A stretch of DNA of 64,000 bases from Peribacillus deserti (GCF_002863585.1 NZ_PGUY01000013.1:1-64000), one strand, 5' to 3'. Counted from the stretch's first letter, positions 44,559-54,102 are shown. Made by a program: numbers and translations. Notes: generated from the letters alone by a model not told the origin.

Positions 44559-45830
44559 ATGGAACTGACTGTAAATCATCCAAATAAAAAGAAAATCTTG
44601 CCGGTTAAATTTTTGAGTTCCTTTAAGCGGAGAATGGGGACGCTTATCCAAAGAGCTTTTAAATTCTCATTCCGGCTGGTTGGTAAACTGCCTGCAAAAA
44701 AAAATCTTGTCATTTTTGAGAGCTTTCTTGGGAAACAATATAGCTGCAATCCACGGGCGATATTTGAATATATAGAGAAACACCATCCAGAATATGATAT
44801 GTACTGGAGTGTCGATAAAAGGTACACCAGTGTCTTCGATAAAGAGGGAATTCCATATCTTAAGCGTTTCTCTTTAAGCTGGCTTCTTAATGTACCGAGG
44901 GCACAGTACTGGGTCTCTAACAGCAGGATGCCCCTCTGGATCCCTAAGCCTAAACACACCACATATCTACAGACATGGCATGGTACACCGCTGAAAAAAT
45001 TAGCCGCTGATATGAAGGAAGTTCATATGCCGGGAACAAAAACCGAAAATTATAAAAGAAATTTCCTGGCCGAATCCAGTAAATGGGACTATTTAATTTC
45101 ACCAAACCCGTATTCTACAGAGATTTTTTCAAGAGCCTTTGCAGTAGATAAATCAAAAATTATCGAATCCGGCTACCCTAGGAACGACATCCTTTATACG
45201 GGACTAAACGCTGAAAATATTACTGATACTAAGAAAAGATTAGGCATTTCATTGGACAAAAAGGTAGTCTTATATGCCCCTACTTGGAGAGATGACCAAT
45301 TTTATTCTGTAGGTAAATATAAATTTGAACTTCAGCTGGATTTAAATAACATGAAGCAGGAGCTTGGGGATGATTATGTGATTCTGTTAAGGCTTCATTA
45401 TTTGATCGCTGATGATCTGGATTTATCTGCGTTTAAGGGCTTTGCTTACAACTTATCAAGGCATGGCGATATTAACGAACTGTATTTAATATCTGATTTA
45501 TTAATAACGGATTATTCCTCCGTCTTTTTTGACTTTGCGAATTTAAAGAGACCGATGATTTTTTATGTCTACGATATCGAGACCTACAGGGATAAACTTA
45601 GGGGCTTCTACTTCGACTTTGAATCTCAGGCTCCAGGTCCTCTTGTCAAAACCACGGAGGAAATAATCGCAGAGATAAAAATGTTCGAATCAAACGGCTT
45701 TAATCCTGGAGAATCGATGGAGGAATTCAATAATAAGTTTTGCGGATTAGAGGATGGAAGGGCTGCTCAAAGAGTTGTTGAAAGAGTCTTTCAGGCAGAA
45801 CCATCAAAACAAGTGATGAACAACTTTTAA
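44559..45830 (+). CDS. CDP-glycerol glycerophosphotransferase family protein
   Basis: About 423 residues if started at ATG 44559, where AAGGATTG is eight bases upstream. The GT-B core shows TTYLQTWHGTPLKKLAADMK, SKWDYLISPNPYSTEIFSRAF, ESGYPRNDIL, VVLYAPTWRDDQF, LLRLHYLI and LITDYSSVFFDFANL. It belongs to the TagB/TagF group that builds polyglycerol phosphate. TagF of B. subtilis is much longer (about 746 residues), so this is either a short polymerase-type enzyme or a primase-type second TagB. It lies between tagD/tagB and tagA. Confidence 0.88.
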   Translation: MELTVNHPNKKKILPVKFLSSFKRRMGTLIQRAFKFSFRLVGKLPAKKNLVIFESFLGKQYSCNPRAIFEYIEKHHPEYDMYWSVDKRYTSVFDKEGIPYLKRFSLSWLLNVPRAQYWVSNSRMPLWIPKPKHTTYLQTWHGTPLKKLAADMKEVHMPGTKTENYKRNFLAESSKWDYLISPNPYSTEIFSRAFAVDKSKIIESGYPRNDILYTGLNAENITDTKKRLGISLDKKVVLYAPTWRDDQFYSVGKYKFELQLDLNNMKQELGDDYVILLRLHYLIADDLDLSAFKGFAYNLSRHGDINELYLISDLLITDYSSVFFDFANLKRPMIFYVYDIETYRDKLRGFYFDFESQAPGPLVKTTEEIIAEIKMFESNGFNPGESMEEFNNKFCGLEDGRAAQRVVERVFQAEPSKQVMNNF

Positions 45831-45834
45831 TAAG

Positions 45835-45866
45835 TAGCTGGTCCTGTCAGGGCCGGCTATTTTTAA
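45835..45866 (+). terminator. Terminator after the CDP-glycerol transferase gene
   Basis: TAGCTGGTCC (45835-45844) pairs with GGGCCGGCTA (45850-45859), with one G-T wobble and one mismatch (C opposite C), followed by TTTTT. Confidence 0.75.
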
Positions 45867-45929
45867 AAAACTTTAAGGAATAATTAAGAAATTGGGTTTA
45901 TCTTTAGTATGTAATGAAGGAATGAGATT

Positions 45930-46667
45930 ATGAATGAAAGAACTGTAAATATCCTTGGTTTTCCTTTTATAAACGGTACAAGAGAAGGGTTTGTTCAGCA
46001 TGAATTAAAACCTAAAATCATGAAACAAGAAAAAGCTTTTATAGTGACGGCTAATCCTGAGATCGTGGAATTGGCGATCGGAAACGAAGAATATAGAAAA
46101 ACGGTGGAGTCAGCCGATTATATCGTTCCGGATGGGATCGGTATTATTGTGGCTTCCAAAATGCAAAAAACACCGCTGGCGGAGCGGATTACCGGTTTTG
46201 AAGTGATGCAGGACCTTATGACACTTGCGGACAAGCAAGGGTTAAACGTATACATGCTTGGGGCACAGGAGCATGTGGTTGCGCGTGCGGCAAACCAAGT
46301 AAAGGAGCAGTACCCGAATTTGAATCTGGTTGGCTATCACCATGGTTTCTTCGATATAAATGATCAAGCTTTCGCCGAGAGTGTTGCGAAGCTTCAGCCG
46401 GACCTCATTTTTGTAGCTACCGGTGCACCGAGACAGGAAAAATGGATATCCCTGCATGCTGATACATTTGATAAAGGAATATTTATGGGAGTCGGCGGCT
46501 GCTTTGACGTCCTTGCTGGTGAAGTGAAGGGAGCTCCCGATCTTTGGAAAAAGTACCATGTCGAATGGCTGTACAGGCTGATCCGCCAGCCCTCGAGGTG
46601 GAAGAGAATGCTGGTCATACCTAGATTCCTTTTAAGAGTGGCTAAAAACAGGGCCTCAGATTCGTAA
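45930..46667 (+). CDS. tagA: TagA: ManNAc transferase of wall teichoic acid linkage unit
   Basis: 245 residues of the WecG/TagA/CpsF family (GT26): FIVTANPEIVELA (about 36-48), ADYIVPDGIGIIVASK (about 62-77), GFEVMQDLM and FVATGAPRQEKWI (about 160-172). It transfers N-acetylmannosamine from UDP-ManNAc to undecaprenyl-PP-GlcNAc, the second step after TagO. The C-terminal basic helices (YRLIRQPSRWKRM, PRFLLRVAKN) fit membrane attachment. AAGGAATGAG precedes the ATG. Confidence 0.94.
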   Translation: MNERTVNILGFPFINGTREGFVQHELKPKIMKQEKAFIVTANPEIVELAIGNEEYRKTVESADYIVPDGIGIIVASKMQKTPLAERITGFEVMQDLMTLADKQGLNVYMLGAQEHVVARAANQVKEQYPNLNLVGYHHGFFDINDQAFAESVAKLQPDLIFVATGAPRQEKWISLHADTFDKGIFMGVGGCFDVLAGEVKGAPDLWKKYHVEWLYRLIRQPSRWKRMLVIPRFLLRVAKNRASDS

Positions 46668-47056
46668 CCTTTTTTGCAAAACTCTCGTCTATTGCAAAGA
46701 ACCGCTTAAATAAATCAAAAAACAGCCGATATAGAGGAAGTAGTGTCTCGACATAAATTTCTTCAATTAGGTTAAGGTAAGAATGGGGGATTTTCTGTCT
46801 ATAGACCAGTCTGCATGGGTTAAAAGAACGTTCCTCCGTTACAAAAATGTCTAGAATATGACAGGTTTAGTAGTATATCTTCAAATATCAACCTTGTACG
46901 AAATTTTCATGGAGAAAAATGCGAAAAGCGTTTATAATGTTTAATTAGGATCTATTGAAAGTAAATGGAATAAAAGACCAGTTCATGGTAATATGTTATA
47001 GATTGTGCAACAGTGGGTAATTGTCTAAATACATTTAACGAAAAGAGGTGGGTATC
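46668..47056. other. Intergenic region before tagO
   Basis: No gene is seen in these 389 bases. TATAAT at about 46935-46940 is a candidate -10 element; no clear -35 was assigned. No hairpin strong enough to call was noticed after tagA. Confidence 0.4.
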
Positions 47057-48133
47057 TTGTTGCTGTTAGCCTTCTGTATAGCCTTAATTCTATCACTGCT
47101 TGTTACACCGCTAGTCATCCGTTTTTCATTGATGGTAGGGGCTGCAGACAAGCCTAATAGCCGCAAGGTACACGCAAAAGTGATGCCTTCCGCTGGAGGG
47201 CTTGCCATCTTCATCAGCTTTGTAGCCGTTTATCTGATCATGACTCCGTACGTACCTTTCGTGGAGTATAACAAAATCGCAATTTTGGCTGGGGCATTTG
47301 TCATTGTTTTATTCGGCCTCATGGATGATATCCATGAAATGAAAGCAAGAACAAAGCTCGTCGGACAGATTGCCGCCGCACTGATTGTCGTCTACTGGGG
47401 CGGAATCCAGGTGGAATTCATCAACCTTCCATTCGGAGGGAAGCTGGATTTTGGGGTAATGAGCGTACCAATCACCATCATATGGATTGTGGGTATTACA
47501 AATACAATCAACTTAATTGACGGGTTAGACGGGCTTGCCGCAGGTGTTTCTTCATTCGCACTGCTTTCCATCTCTGGCATGGCCTTGATCATGAACGATA
47601 CATTCGTTGCCATCATTGCCTTGATTGTAACTGGAAGCACATTAGGCTTCCTCAAATTTAATTTCTTCCCGGCAAAAGTCTTCATGGGTGATACAGGAGC
47701 ATTGTTCCTGGGCTATATCATCTCTGTCCTCTCATTGCTCGGGTTCAAGAACGTAACATTTATCTCATTAGTAGTACCGATCATCATCCTGGGTGTACCG
47801 ATTTCTGATACATTCTTCGCAATCATCAGAAGAATCGTCAACAAGCAGCCAATTGCGGCTCCGGACAAATCCCATCTGCATCACTGCCTGCTGCGCATAG
47901 GTTTCACGCACAAACAAACTGTGCTTCTAATCTACGCGATTGCAGCATCATTTGGACTTGCAGCCTTCATATTCACCATGTCAACCGTATGGGGCGCGAT
48001 GCTGTTCATAGCGGTCATCATCATTGCCATTGAACTCTTTGTAGAATCAATCGGCCTTGTGGGACACGATTATCGGCCATTATTAAAGTTCCTGAATTTA
48101 AAAAGCGCCAATAATGTTAAAGATCGGCCATAA
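47057..48133 (+). CDS. tagO: Undecaprenyl-phosphate GlcNAc-1-phosphate transferase TagO
   Basis: About 358 residues with 10-11 membrane helices, of the MraY/WecA family. Key segments are DKPNSRKVHAKVMPSAGG (about 31-48), LMDDIHEMKARTK (about 94-106; Asp-Asp pair), NTINLIDGLDGLAAG (about 149-163), FMGDTGALFLGY and PDKSHLHHCLLRIGF (about 272-286). It starts wall teichoic acid and related polymers on undecaprenyl phosphate. AGAGGTG at 47044-47050 is well spaced from TTG 47057 and overlaps the in-frame GTG 47048, so I choose TTG. Confidence 0.93.
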   Translation: MLLLAFCIALILSLLVTPLVIRFSLMVGAADKPNSRKVHAKVMPSAGGLAIFISFVAVYLIMTPYVPFVEYNKIAILAGAFVIVLFGLMDDIHEMKARTKLVGQIAAALIVVYWGGIQVEFINLPFGGKLDFGVMSVPITIIWIVGITNTINLIDGLDGLAAGVSSFALLSISGMALIMNDTFVAIIALIVTGSTLGFLKFNFFPAKVFMGDTGALFLGYIISVLSLLGFKNVTFISLVVPIIILGVPISDTFFAIIRRIVNKQPIAAPDKSHLHHCLLRIGFTHKQTVLLIYAIAASFGLAAFIFTMSTVWGAMLFIAVIIIAIELFVESIGLVGHDYRPLLKFLNLKSANNVKDRP

Positions 48134-48136
48134 AAT

Positions 48137-48179
48137 AAAAGCCTCATTCAGAATTGTGTTTCTGGATGAGGCTTTTTAT
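48137..48179 (+). terminator. Terminator of tagO
   Basis: AAAAGCCTCAT and ATGAGGCTTTTT enclose an inner CAGAA/TTCTG stem, followed by more T residues. Confidence 0.88.
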
Positions 48180-48401
48180 TTGTGTTTGGAGAGAAATTCT
48201 TAGGATTGTGGACATTCTATGTCTATAGAGTGGTGGCAGGCGTGAAATAGCGGAGGAATGATAGGGAAACCTTTTTCGCATTTATCAAAGAATGTGCTGG
48301 ATTTACGAAGGATTGTTACTCGATAATAATTTTTTCTCGATCAAAAACGACTATACATATTTTGGATTTTACGGGAATGAGATTGCCTGAACTTTTAAGT
48401 T

Positions 48402-48490
48402 GTGAATTACTTTCCTACCAGCGATTAAGTTAAGCCCGTTTGCGAGCATAAATATGGATATGCGAGCAACTCTAATTCACGGCAGAAGCT
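48402..48490. repeat. Array E (weak): GCGAGCATAA-like motif every 19-21 bp
   Basis: GTGAATTAC (48402), GCGATTAAG (48421), GCGAGCATAAA (48442), GCGAGCAAC (48462) and a poor GCAGAAGC (48482) step by 19, 21, 20 and 20. Only two copies are close to identical, so I hold this as a decayed example of the class seen at 19.97, 22.77, 33.10 and 59.60 kb. The surrounding 48180-48700 shows no gene. Confidence 0.4.
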
Positions 48491-48707
48491 CAGCTCATGA
48501 TGAATTTGGTCCATCTTCGAACATGTGAATCTCCTTCCAAGCAAACTAACACCTGAGATAGAGAATGCAGTTATACCGGTAGAATTCCCTCAATCACGCA
48601 GCAACTACGACACATAAAGAGACCCCCAAACCTTAAGAAACATCCGTTCAAACCTAATTTAAAATAGCCCCTTCTATCCAATTTTCCACAATCCTTTTAG
48701 AAAATCG

Positions 48708-48772
48708 TTGAAATATCATCTGGAAAGTTCTATTATGAAAGAAAGATAATTAATTAATTTAATTAAGTTATT
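48708..48772 (+). promoter_or_regulatory. gal operon promoter with A/T-only operator
   Basis: TTGAAA (48708-48713), a 17-base spacer and TATTAT (48731-48736) form a sigma-A promoter. Twelve bases further on, an A/T box (48748-48772, ending ATTTAATTAAGTTATT) matches boxes at the GH43, ABC importer and ROK promoters. Confidence 0.7.
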
Positions 48773-48808
48773 CATAAATAATTTTTCCAAAAGAAGAGGT
48801 GAACTCAG

Positions 48809-50314
48809 GTGACGATCTATCAATCTATTCAAAGTTTACTAAATTACGGAGTTCAGCAGGGTTTATTGGAAAGTGAGGATGTTGTTTATTCACGCAACCG
48901 CATTCTGGATATACTGGGGCTTGATGATTGGGAAGAGTGTGAAGGCTTCACTTCTACTTTAGACAATATACTAAACACAATCCTGGACTGGGCAGCTGGG
49001 CAGGGGATCCTTACATCCAATACAACGACAGAGAGAGATATTCTTGATACGGAGATTATGAACTGCCTGATGCCGCGCCCATCTGAAGTAGTACGTACTT
49101 TTAAAGAGAATTATACAAAGAGTCCAGAAACTGCAACGGACGCTTATTACCATTTATCGCTGACGTCCAATTATATCCGCAAAAACCGGATCGCCAAGAA
49201 CAAACAGTGGAAAAGCGAGACGCCGTACGGGGATATTGATATTACGATTAATTTGTCCAAGCCTGAAAAGGATCCTAAAGAGATATTACTTTTAAAGAGC
49301 GCTCCCCAGGGGAATTATCCAGCCTGTGCTTTATGCAGGGAGAATGAGGGCTACCGGGGGAATCTTCGGAACGCAGCCAGGGCGACACACCGCATTATCC
49401 CGTTAACTCTAAATGACGAAGGCTGGTTCCTGCAGTATTCACCTTATGTTTACTATAATGAGCATTCGATTGTGTTCAGGGAAGAACATCTGCCGATGAA
49501 GATTTCCGGAGATACGTTTACTAGACTTCTAGAGTTTACCGAGCAGTTCCCGCATTATTTCATTGGTTCAAATGCGGATCTTCCGATTGTAGGCGGTTCC
49601 ATTCTGACTCACGACCACTTCCAGGGCGGAAGGTATGAGTTTGCCATTGAGAGAGCGGAGATAGAAGAATGGATTACGCTGGGACGCTATCCTTCTGTCA
49701 CGCTTGGGATTGTAAATTGGCCTATGTCTGTGATCAGGGTCCGCGGCGATAAGGATGAGGTACAGGCTGTAACGGAATATATCTGGAAAAGCTGGCAGAC
49801 GTACAGTGACCCGGAAGCAGATGTATACGCATTCAGCGGTGAGACGCCGCATAACACGGTAACGCCGATTGCCAGAAGACGCGGTGATTTGTATGAAATG
49901 GATGTAGTTTTACGGAATAACCGTACATCTGAAGAGCATCCTCATGGTATCTTCCACCCGCATGACGAGCTACATCATATTAAGAAAGAGAATATCGGTT
50001 TAATCGAAGTAATGGGTCTGGCCGTACTGCCAGGAAGGCTTGCAGAGGAGTTAAAACAGGTGGCTGAGTATCTCCTACACCCGGTTCCGAAAGAGAATTG
50101 GGAGGAATCAGTACTCAAGCACTGGGAGTGGACGCAGAACATATCAGCCAGGTATGGCTCTATAACAGCAGAAAATGTGATGAATATTATTGAAGCGGAA
50201 GTTGGTGCCGTTTTCCAGACTGTCTTGGAGCATGCTGGTGTTTTTAAAAGGACGGAAGAAGGAAAAGGGGCTTTCTTAAAATTCTTGCACAGGCTTAAGG
50301 AAAACGCAGAGTAA
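48809..50314 (+). CDS. galT: Galactose-1-phosphate uridylyltransferase (GalT, Firmicutes type)
   Basis: 501 residues, the long GalT form typical of Firmicutes. It exchanges UMP between UDP-glucose and galactose-1-phosphate in the Leloir pathway. Visible landmarks are CALCRENEGYRGN (about 174-186), YYNEHSIVF, GGSILTHDHFQGGRYEFAIE (about 266-285, containing the His-rich active-site region) and SEEHPHGIFHPHDELHHIKK (about 375-394). AGAGGTG gives GTG 48809. It is the first gene of galT-galK-galE; galK starts 44 bases later. Confidence 0.94.
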   Translation: MTIYQSIQSLLNYGVQQGLLESEDVVYSRNRILDILGLDDWEECEGFTSTLDNILNTILDWAAGQGILTSNTTTERDILDTEIMNCLMPRPSEVVRTFKENYTKSPETATDAYYHLSLTSNYIRKNRIAKNKQWKSETPYGDIDITINLSKPEKDPKEILLLKSAPQGNYPACALCRENEGYRGNLRNAARATHRIIPLTLNDEGWFLQYSPYVYYNEHSIVFREEHLPMKISGDTFTRLLEFTEQFPHYFIGSNADLPIVGGSILTHDHFQGGRYEFAIERAEIEEWITLGRYPSVTLGIVNWPMSVIRVRGDKDEVQAVTEYIWKSWQTYSDPEADVYAFSGETPHNTVTPIARRRGDLYEMDVVLRNNRTSEEHPHGIFHPHDELHHIKKENIGLIEVMGLAVLPGRLAEELKQVAEYLLHPVPKENWEESVLKHWEWTQNISARYGSITAENVMNIIEAEVGAVFQTVLEHAGVFKRTEEGKGAFLKFLHRLKENAE

Positions 50315-50358
50315 TAGATTTCTAGTTTTGAATATTATAAAGAAAGTGGGTTGAAGGT

Positions 50359-51540
50359 ATGGATCAGATTCAGCTGAGAGAATTATTCAGGAATCAATTT
50401 GGATATGAAGAAGGGGTAAGGATCTTCTTTGCTCCCGGGCGTGTGAACTTAATTGGCGAGCATACGGATTATAATGGGGGGTATGTATTTCCAGCAGCTT
50501 TAACTTTCGGGACATGGGCGGCTGCGGCACCCCGAAAAGATAAGGAGTACCGATTTGCTTCTGCCAATTTTCCTTCATCAGCAGCTTGTACGGTGACGGA
50601 AGAGCTGGTTTACCAACAGGAGGACGATTGGGCGAACTATCCGAAAGGTGTTTTAAAGGAGCTGCTTGAGCTGGCCGGGCAGGAAGGCCTTGAACAGTAT
50701 ACAGGTGCCGATATCCTTTATTATGGCAATATACCAAATGGAGCTGGCCTTTCTTCATCCGCATCCATCGAGCTTGTAACCGGGCTTGCGTTAAGTAAGC
50801 TTGCGGGATATGAAATTCCAATGATCGAGCTTGTCAAAATAGGCCAGAGAGCTGAAAACCGCTTTGTCGGCGTTAACTGTGGAATTATGGATCAATTTGC
50901 AGTCGGGATGGGCAAAGAAAACCATGCGATGATGCTGAAATGCGACACATTGGAATTTCAATATGTGCCTGTAAAGATTGACGGCTATAAGCTTGTGATT
51001 ACAAACACAAATAAACGCCGCGGACTTGCTGATTCTAAATACAATGAACGACGTGCGCAGTGCGAGGAAGCGCTGTCAATCATTCAGAAGCAGCTGCCCC
51101 ATGCTCAAAATTTGGGAGATGTCAGCGCAGACCAGTGGGGAAATGTAAAAGGTTTTATAGAAGATGATGTAATCCGCCGCCGCGCTGAGCATGTGATTAC
51201 GGAAAACGAGCGTGTGCTCTCTGCAACGAAAAGTCTAAAGGATAATGATTTAAACGCATTTGGCGAGATGATGAAACAATCACATATATCGTTACGGGAT
51301 TTATATGAAGTAACCGGAACCGAGCTCGATACACTATTTGAAGAAGCTTCTAATGTGGAGGGCTGTGTGGGAACCCGCATGACCGGGGCTGGATTCGGAG
51401 GCTGTAATGTGAGCTTAGTAAAAGCTGATGTGGTGGATGAATTTAAAAGCAAAGTGGCTGAAAACTACACGGAAAAAACCGGCCTGGAACCTACCTTTTA
51501 CGTGTGTGAAATAGGGGACGGTGCAAAAGAAATTTTATAA
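50359..51540 (+). CDS. galK: Galactokinase
   Basis: 393 residues of the GHMP kinase family: [20 protein letters not shown] (about 27-46, galactokinase signature), [20 protein letters not shown] (about 131-150, ATP loop), [13 protein letters not shown] (catalytic Asp region) and [19 protein letters not shown] (about 340-358). It phosphorylates galactose with ATP in the cytoplasm. GAAGGT precedes ATG 50359, and galE follows after 15 bases. Confidence 0.96.
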   Translation: MDQIQLRELFRNQFGYEEGVRIFFAPGRVNLIGEHTDYNGGYVFPAALTFGTWAAAAPRKDKEYRFASANFPSSAACTVTEELVYQQEDDWANYPKGVLKELLELAGQEGLEQYTGADILYYGNIPNGAGLSSSASIELVTGLALSKLAGYEIPMIELVKIGQRAENRFVGVNCGIMDQFAVGMGKENHAMMLKCDTLEFQYVPVKIDGYKLVITNTNKRRGLADSKYNERRAQCEEALSIIQKQLPHAQNLGDVSADQWGNVKGFIEDDVIRRRAEHVITENERVLSATKSLKDNDLNAFGEMMKQSHISLRDLYEVTGTELDTLFEEASNVEGCVGTRMTGAGFGGCNVSLVKADVVDEFKSKVAENYTEKTGLEPTFYVCEIGDGAKEIL

Positions 51541-51555
51541 GGGGAGGAAAATAGA

Positions 51556-52545
51556 ATGGCAATTTTAGTCACTGGCGGTGCAGGATATATTGGAAGTCAT
51601 ACGGTTGTTGAGCTGTTGAATCAAGGCGAGGAAGTAGTCGTTGTCGATAATATCCGTACTGGACACGAAAAAGCTGTTTCAGGAGGGACCTTCTATACTG
51701 GAGATCTTCGTGATGAAGGCTTCCTAGACTCTGTGTTTGAAAAGCATGACATTGAAGCGGCTATTCACTTTGCCGCATGCTCGCTGGTAGGGGAAAGTGT
51801 ACAGCAGCCGCTTAAATATTATGAGAATAACCTAATTGCATCTCATACTCTTGTTTCCGTTATGCTTAAGCATGATGTGAAAAAGATTGTATTTTCTTCT
51901 ACAGCTGCAACCTACGGGGAACCGGAACAAGTGCCGATTTTCGAGGATGACGCAACCAATCCAACCAGCCCTTATGGTGAAACCAAACTGGCCATGGAAA
52001 AAATGTTCCGCTGGTGTGACGGGGCTTATGGCTTAAAATCCGTTTCCCTTCGATATTTTAATGCGGCAGGTGCACATCCTGACGGAATCATTGGTGAAGA
52101 CCACACACCAGAAAGCCATTTGATCCCGATCATTCTGCAGGTAGCCCTTGGACAAAGAGAGCATATCGGCATCTTTGGCGATGATTACCCGACAGAGGAT
52201 GGAACATGCATCCGCGACTATATCCACGTAATGGACCTTGCCAATGCGCATTGGCTGGCGCTGAAGCAACTGCGCAGCCATAATGAAAGCGGTGTGTTTA
52301 ACCTTGGCAATGGCAAAGGCTTCTCTGTAAAAGAAGTCATCGAAACAAGCAGGGAAGTGACCGGCCATGAAATTCCAGAGGTTGTCAGTGAACGCCGTGC
52401 GGGTGATCCGGCTATCCTGATTGCTTCCTCTGAAAAGGCTCAAAAGGTGTTGGGCTGGAAGCCAAAATACAATGATCTGAAGACCATCATAAAGACGGCT
52501 TGGAAATGGCATAAGGCCAATCCTAATGGTTATCAGGATAAATAA
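51556..52545 (+). CDS. galE: UDP-glucose 4-epimerase
   Basis: 329 residues of the extended SDR family: the NAD site GGAGYIGSHTVVELL (about 6-20), the active-site Ser/Tyr/Lys in FSSTAATYGEP (about 116-126) and SPYGETKLAMEKM (about 142-154), and RYFNAAGAHPDG. It interconverts UDP-galactose and UDP-glucose. GGGGAGG precedes the ATG. It is the last gene of the operon, before a strong terminator. Confidence 0.96.
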   Translation: MAILVTGGAGYIGSHTVVELLNQGEEVVVVDNIRTGHEKAVSGGTFYTGDLRDEGFLDSVFEKHDIEAAIHFAACSLVGESVQQPLKYYENNLIASHTLVSVMLKHDVKKIVFSSTAATYGEPEQVPIFEDDATNPTSPYGETKLAMEKMFRWCDGAYGLKSVSLRYFNAAGAHPDGIIGEDHTPESHLIPIILQVALGQREHIGIFGDDYPTEDGTCIRDYIHVMDLANAHWLALKQLRSHNESGVFNLGNGKGFSVKEVIETSREVTGHEIPEVVSERRAGDPAILIASSEKAQKVLGWKPKYNDLKTIIKTAWKWHKANPNGYQDK

Positions 52546-52549
52546 GAAC

Positions 52550-52597
52550 AAAAAGCTAAAGCAGCCCTTGGTTCATAGGAGCTGCTTTAGCTTTTTA
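52550..52597 (+). terminator. Terminator of galTKE
   Basis: AAAAAGCTAAAGCAGC (52550-52565) pairs with GCTGCTTTAGCTTTTT (52581-52596), a very long perfect stem with A and T flanks. Confidence 0.95.
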
Positions 52598-52725
52598 TAG
52601 CGATTTAACGAATGTGATCTTTATAAGGGTTCAGAATCCGCCTGGCATAGCAGGATTACTCCTATCATTAGTCAGTACATGCGCTGTTAGCTAATCTGTT
52701 CCTTAGGTAAGCATCAGTATAAGTA

Positions 52726-52768
52726 CTAAAAAACAAGAAGAAGGCTGTCCCAGCTGGGCAGCCTTCTA
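52726..52768 (-). terminator. Terminator of the GH43 gene
   Basis: GAAGGCTG-CCCAGC and GCTGGG-CAGCCTTC form a long stem with one bulge. On the minus strand a TTTTTT lies a few bases after it. Confidence 0.6.
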
Positions 52769-53800
52769 TCACTTCTTTATAACCGGTGCATTCTGTAATT
52801 TTTCACCAGGTTCTTGATTCTTGATTTGCGGCCAGCCGTCCTTCCAAGTGATTGGGTCAATCATTAGGGGCCGGCGGGTGATGCCGCTGATCATTTTTGG
52901 TTCTTTCACATCTATGGCGTGATAGACGATCCAGTCTTGGTCTTTGTCATCCGTAATGATCGCATTATGTCCGGGGCCGGCAAATTTCTTGCTGCCTGTC
53001 AAGATGACGGTTCCTTCCGTGGATACAATATCATTCCCTGACCTATCAAGGTATGGACCGGTAATACTTTTGGATCTGGCTAGTGCCACATGGTAGGTGC
53101 TGTCCGCACCTTCACAGCAGGAGCCCGATGAAAGGAACATATAATAGTAGTCTCCGCGTTTTATCACATATGGAGCTTCAAAAGCATTGCCTGCCACCTG
53201 GAACGGTTTTCCGGCCACCTTAAAGCCATCATTGGAAAGCTTGACTCCATAGATGCCATGGAAGCTTCCCCAGAAAAGATAGGGAGTTCCATTGTCGTTA
53301 TAAAAAGCAGGATCGATAGAGTTTTCTACGCCAATTTTTTGGCTGCGGAAGAGCGGTCCTTTATCGGTAAATGGCCCTTCAGGCTTATCACTCACTGCTA
53401 CGCCGATACCCGGATCTAAATCTCCCCAGGTGGACATCGAGTAGTATAAATAATATCTGTCTTGATAAAACGAAATATCAGGAGCCCAAATGCCGCCTTC
53501 CTTCCAGGCCGGCTTATCTACTGCTTCGAAGGCCTCTCCAGTATACTTCCATTTGACAAGATCCTTGGAGCGGATTACAGGAACATACCGCGGGCCCTTG
53601 CCGTCTCCCCAGTTATCTTCTGTTCCATATGCATAGAAATAACCGTCTTTTCCTTTAATAATGGAAGGATCGGCAATCACGGGCTCGAATACCGGGTTCT
53701 GATACTGTGGACTCTTTGTTTTATTTTCAGCAGGAGAATCCGAACAACCTCCTAATGCAAGGAGGCTCATACATACTGCAGCTGCCAATCTTTTTCTCAC
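52769..53800 (-). CDS. GH43 lipoprotein, endo-arabinanase-like
   Basis: 343 residues with a lipoprotein signal (lipobox LLALGGC, Cys about 19). The five-bladed GH43 fold shows its three acidic residues: Asp in VIADPSIIKG (about 44), Asp in VENSIDPAFYND (about 165) and Glu in NAFEAPYVIKR (about 214). Other landmarks are GGIWAPDISFYQDRYYLYYS and GPGHNAIITD. The pattern is close to arabinan endo-1,5-alpha-L-arabinosidases, but related arabinofuranosidases or xylosidases cannot be excluded. It should cut polysaccharide at the cell surface for the importer nearby. GTG 53800 follows GGTGG. Confidence 0.85.
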   Translation of the reverse strand: MRKRLAAAVCMSLLALGGCSDSPAENKTKSPQYQNPVFEPVIADPSIIKGKDGYFYAYGTEDNWGDGKGPRYVPVIRSKDLVKWKYTGEAFEAVDKPAWKEGGIWAPDISFYQDRYYLYYSMSTWGDLDPGIGVAVSDKPEGPFTDKGPLFRSQKIGVENSIDPAFYNDNGTPYLFWGSFHGIYGVKLSNDGFKVAGKPFQVAGNAFEAPYVIKRGDYYYMFLSSGSCCEGADSTYHVALARSKSITGPYLDRSGNDIVSTEGTVILTGSKKFAGPGHNAIITDDKDQDWIVYHAIDVKEPKMISGITRRPLMIDPITWKDGWPQIKNQEPGEKLQNAPVIKK

Positions 53801-53822
53801 TCTTCCACCAGCCTTTGGATTC

Positions 53823-53882
53823 CTTAATTAAATAACTTAATTTACCACCTAAGATTCTATCTTACTTTTTCCTAAGCATCAA
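53823..53882 (-). promoter_or_regulatory. GH43 promoter with A/T-only operator
   Basis: On the minus strand TTGATG (53882-53877), a 17-base spacer and TAGAAT (53859-53854) form a sigma-A promoter. The A/T box TAAATTAAGTTATTTAATTA (53844-53825) starts 9 bases downstream, the same arrangement as at galT and the ABC operon. Confidence 0.7.
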
Positions 53883-53963
53883 TATAATTCTCAGCGGTAA
53901 AGGCAGGGGATATAAGAAAACTAGTAAGTAATTCGAGTTTAGTAATCTTAAAATTTTTTGGAT

Positions 53964-54041
53964 TGAAAGCGTTGACAAAAATAGGCTGTGAGATTATGAT
54001 AAATATACAAAGTAAATTAATTTAACTAACTAAATTTACTT
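53964..54041 (+). promoter_or_regulatory. ABC importer promoter with cre site and A/T operator
   Basis: TGAAAGCGTTGACA (53964-53977) matches the CcpA cre consensus and overlaps the -35 TTGACA (53972-53977); a 17-base spacer leads to TATGAT (53995-54000). From 54010 to 54041, AAGTAAATT and AATTTACTT form the arms of an A/T-rich dyad, the candidate ROK operator. Carbon repression and substrate induction are both implied. Confidence 0.8.
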
Positions 54042-54102
54042 CATCAGTAAAGCTTTATTTCTAGGCTATTCACTAACATTTACCCAAGGGGGAAAACAAG
54101 GG

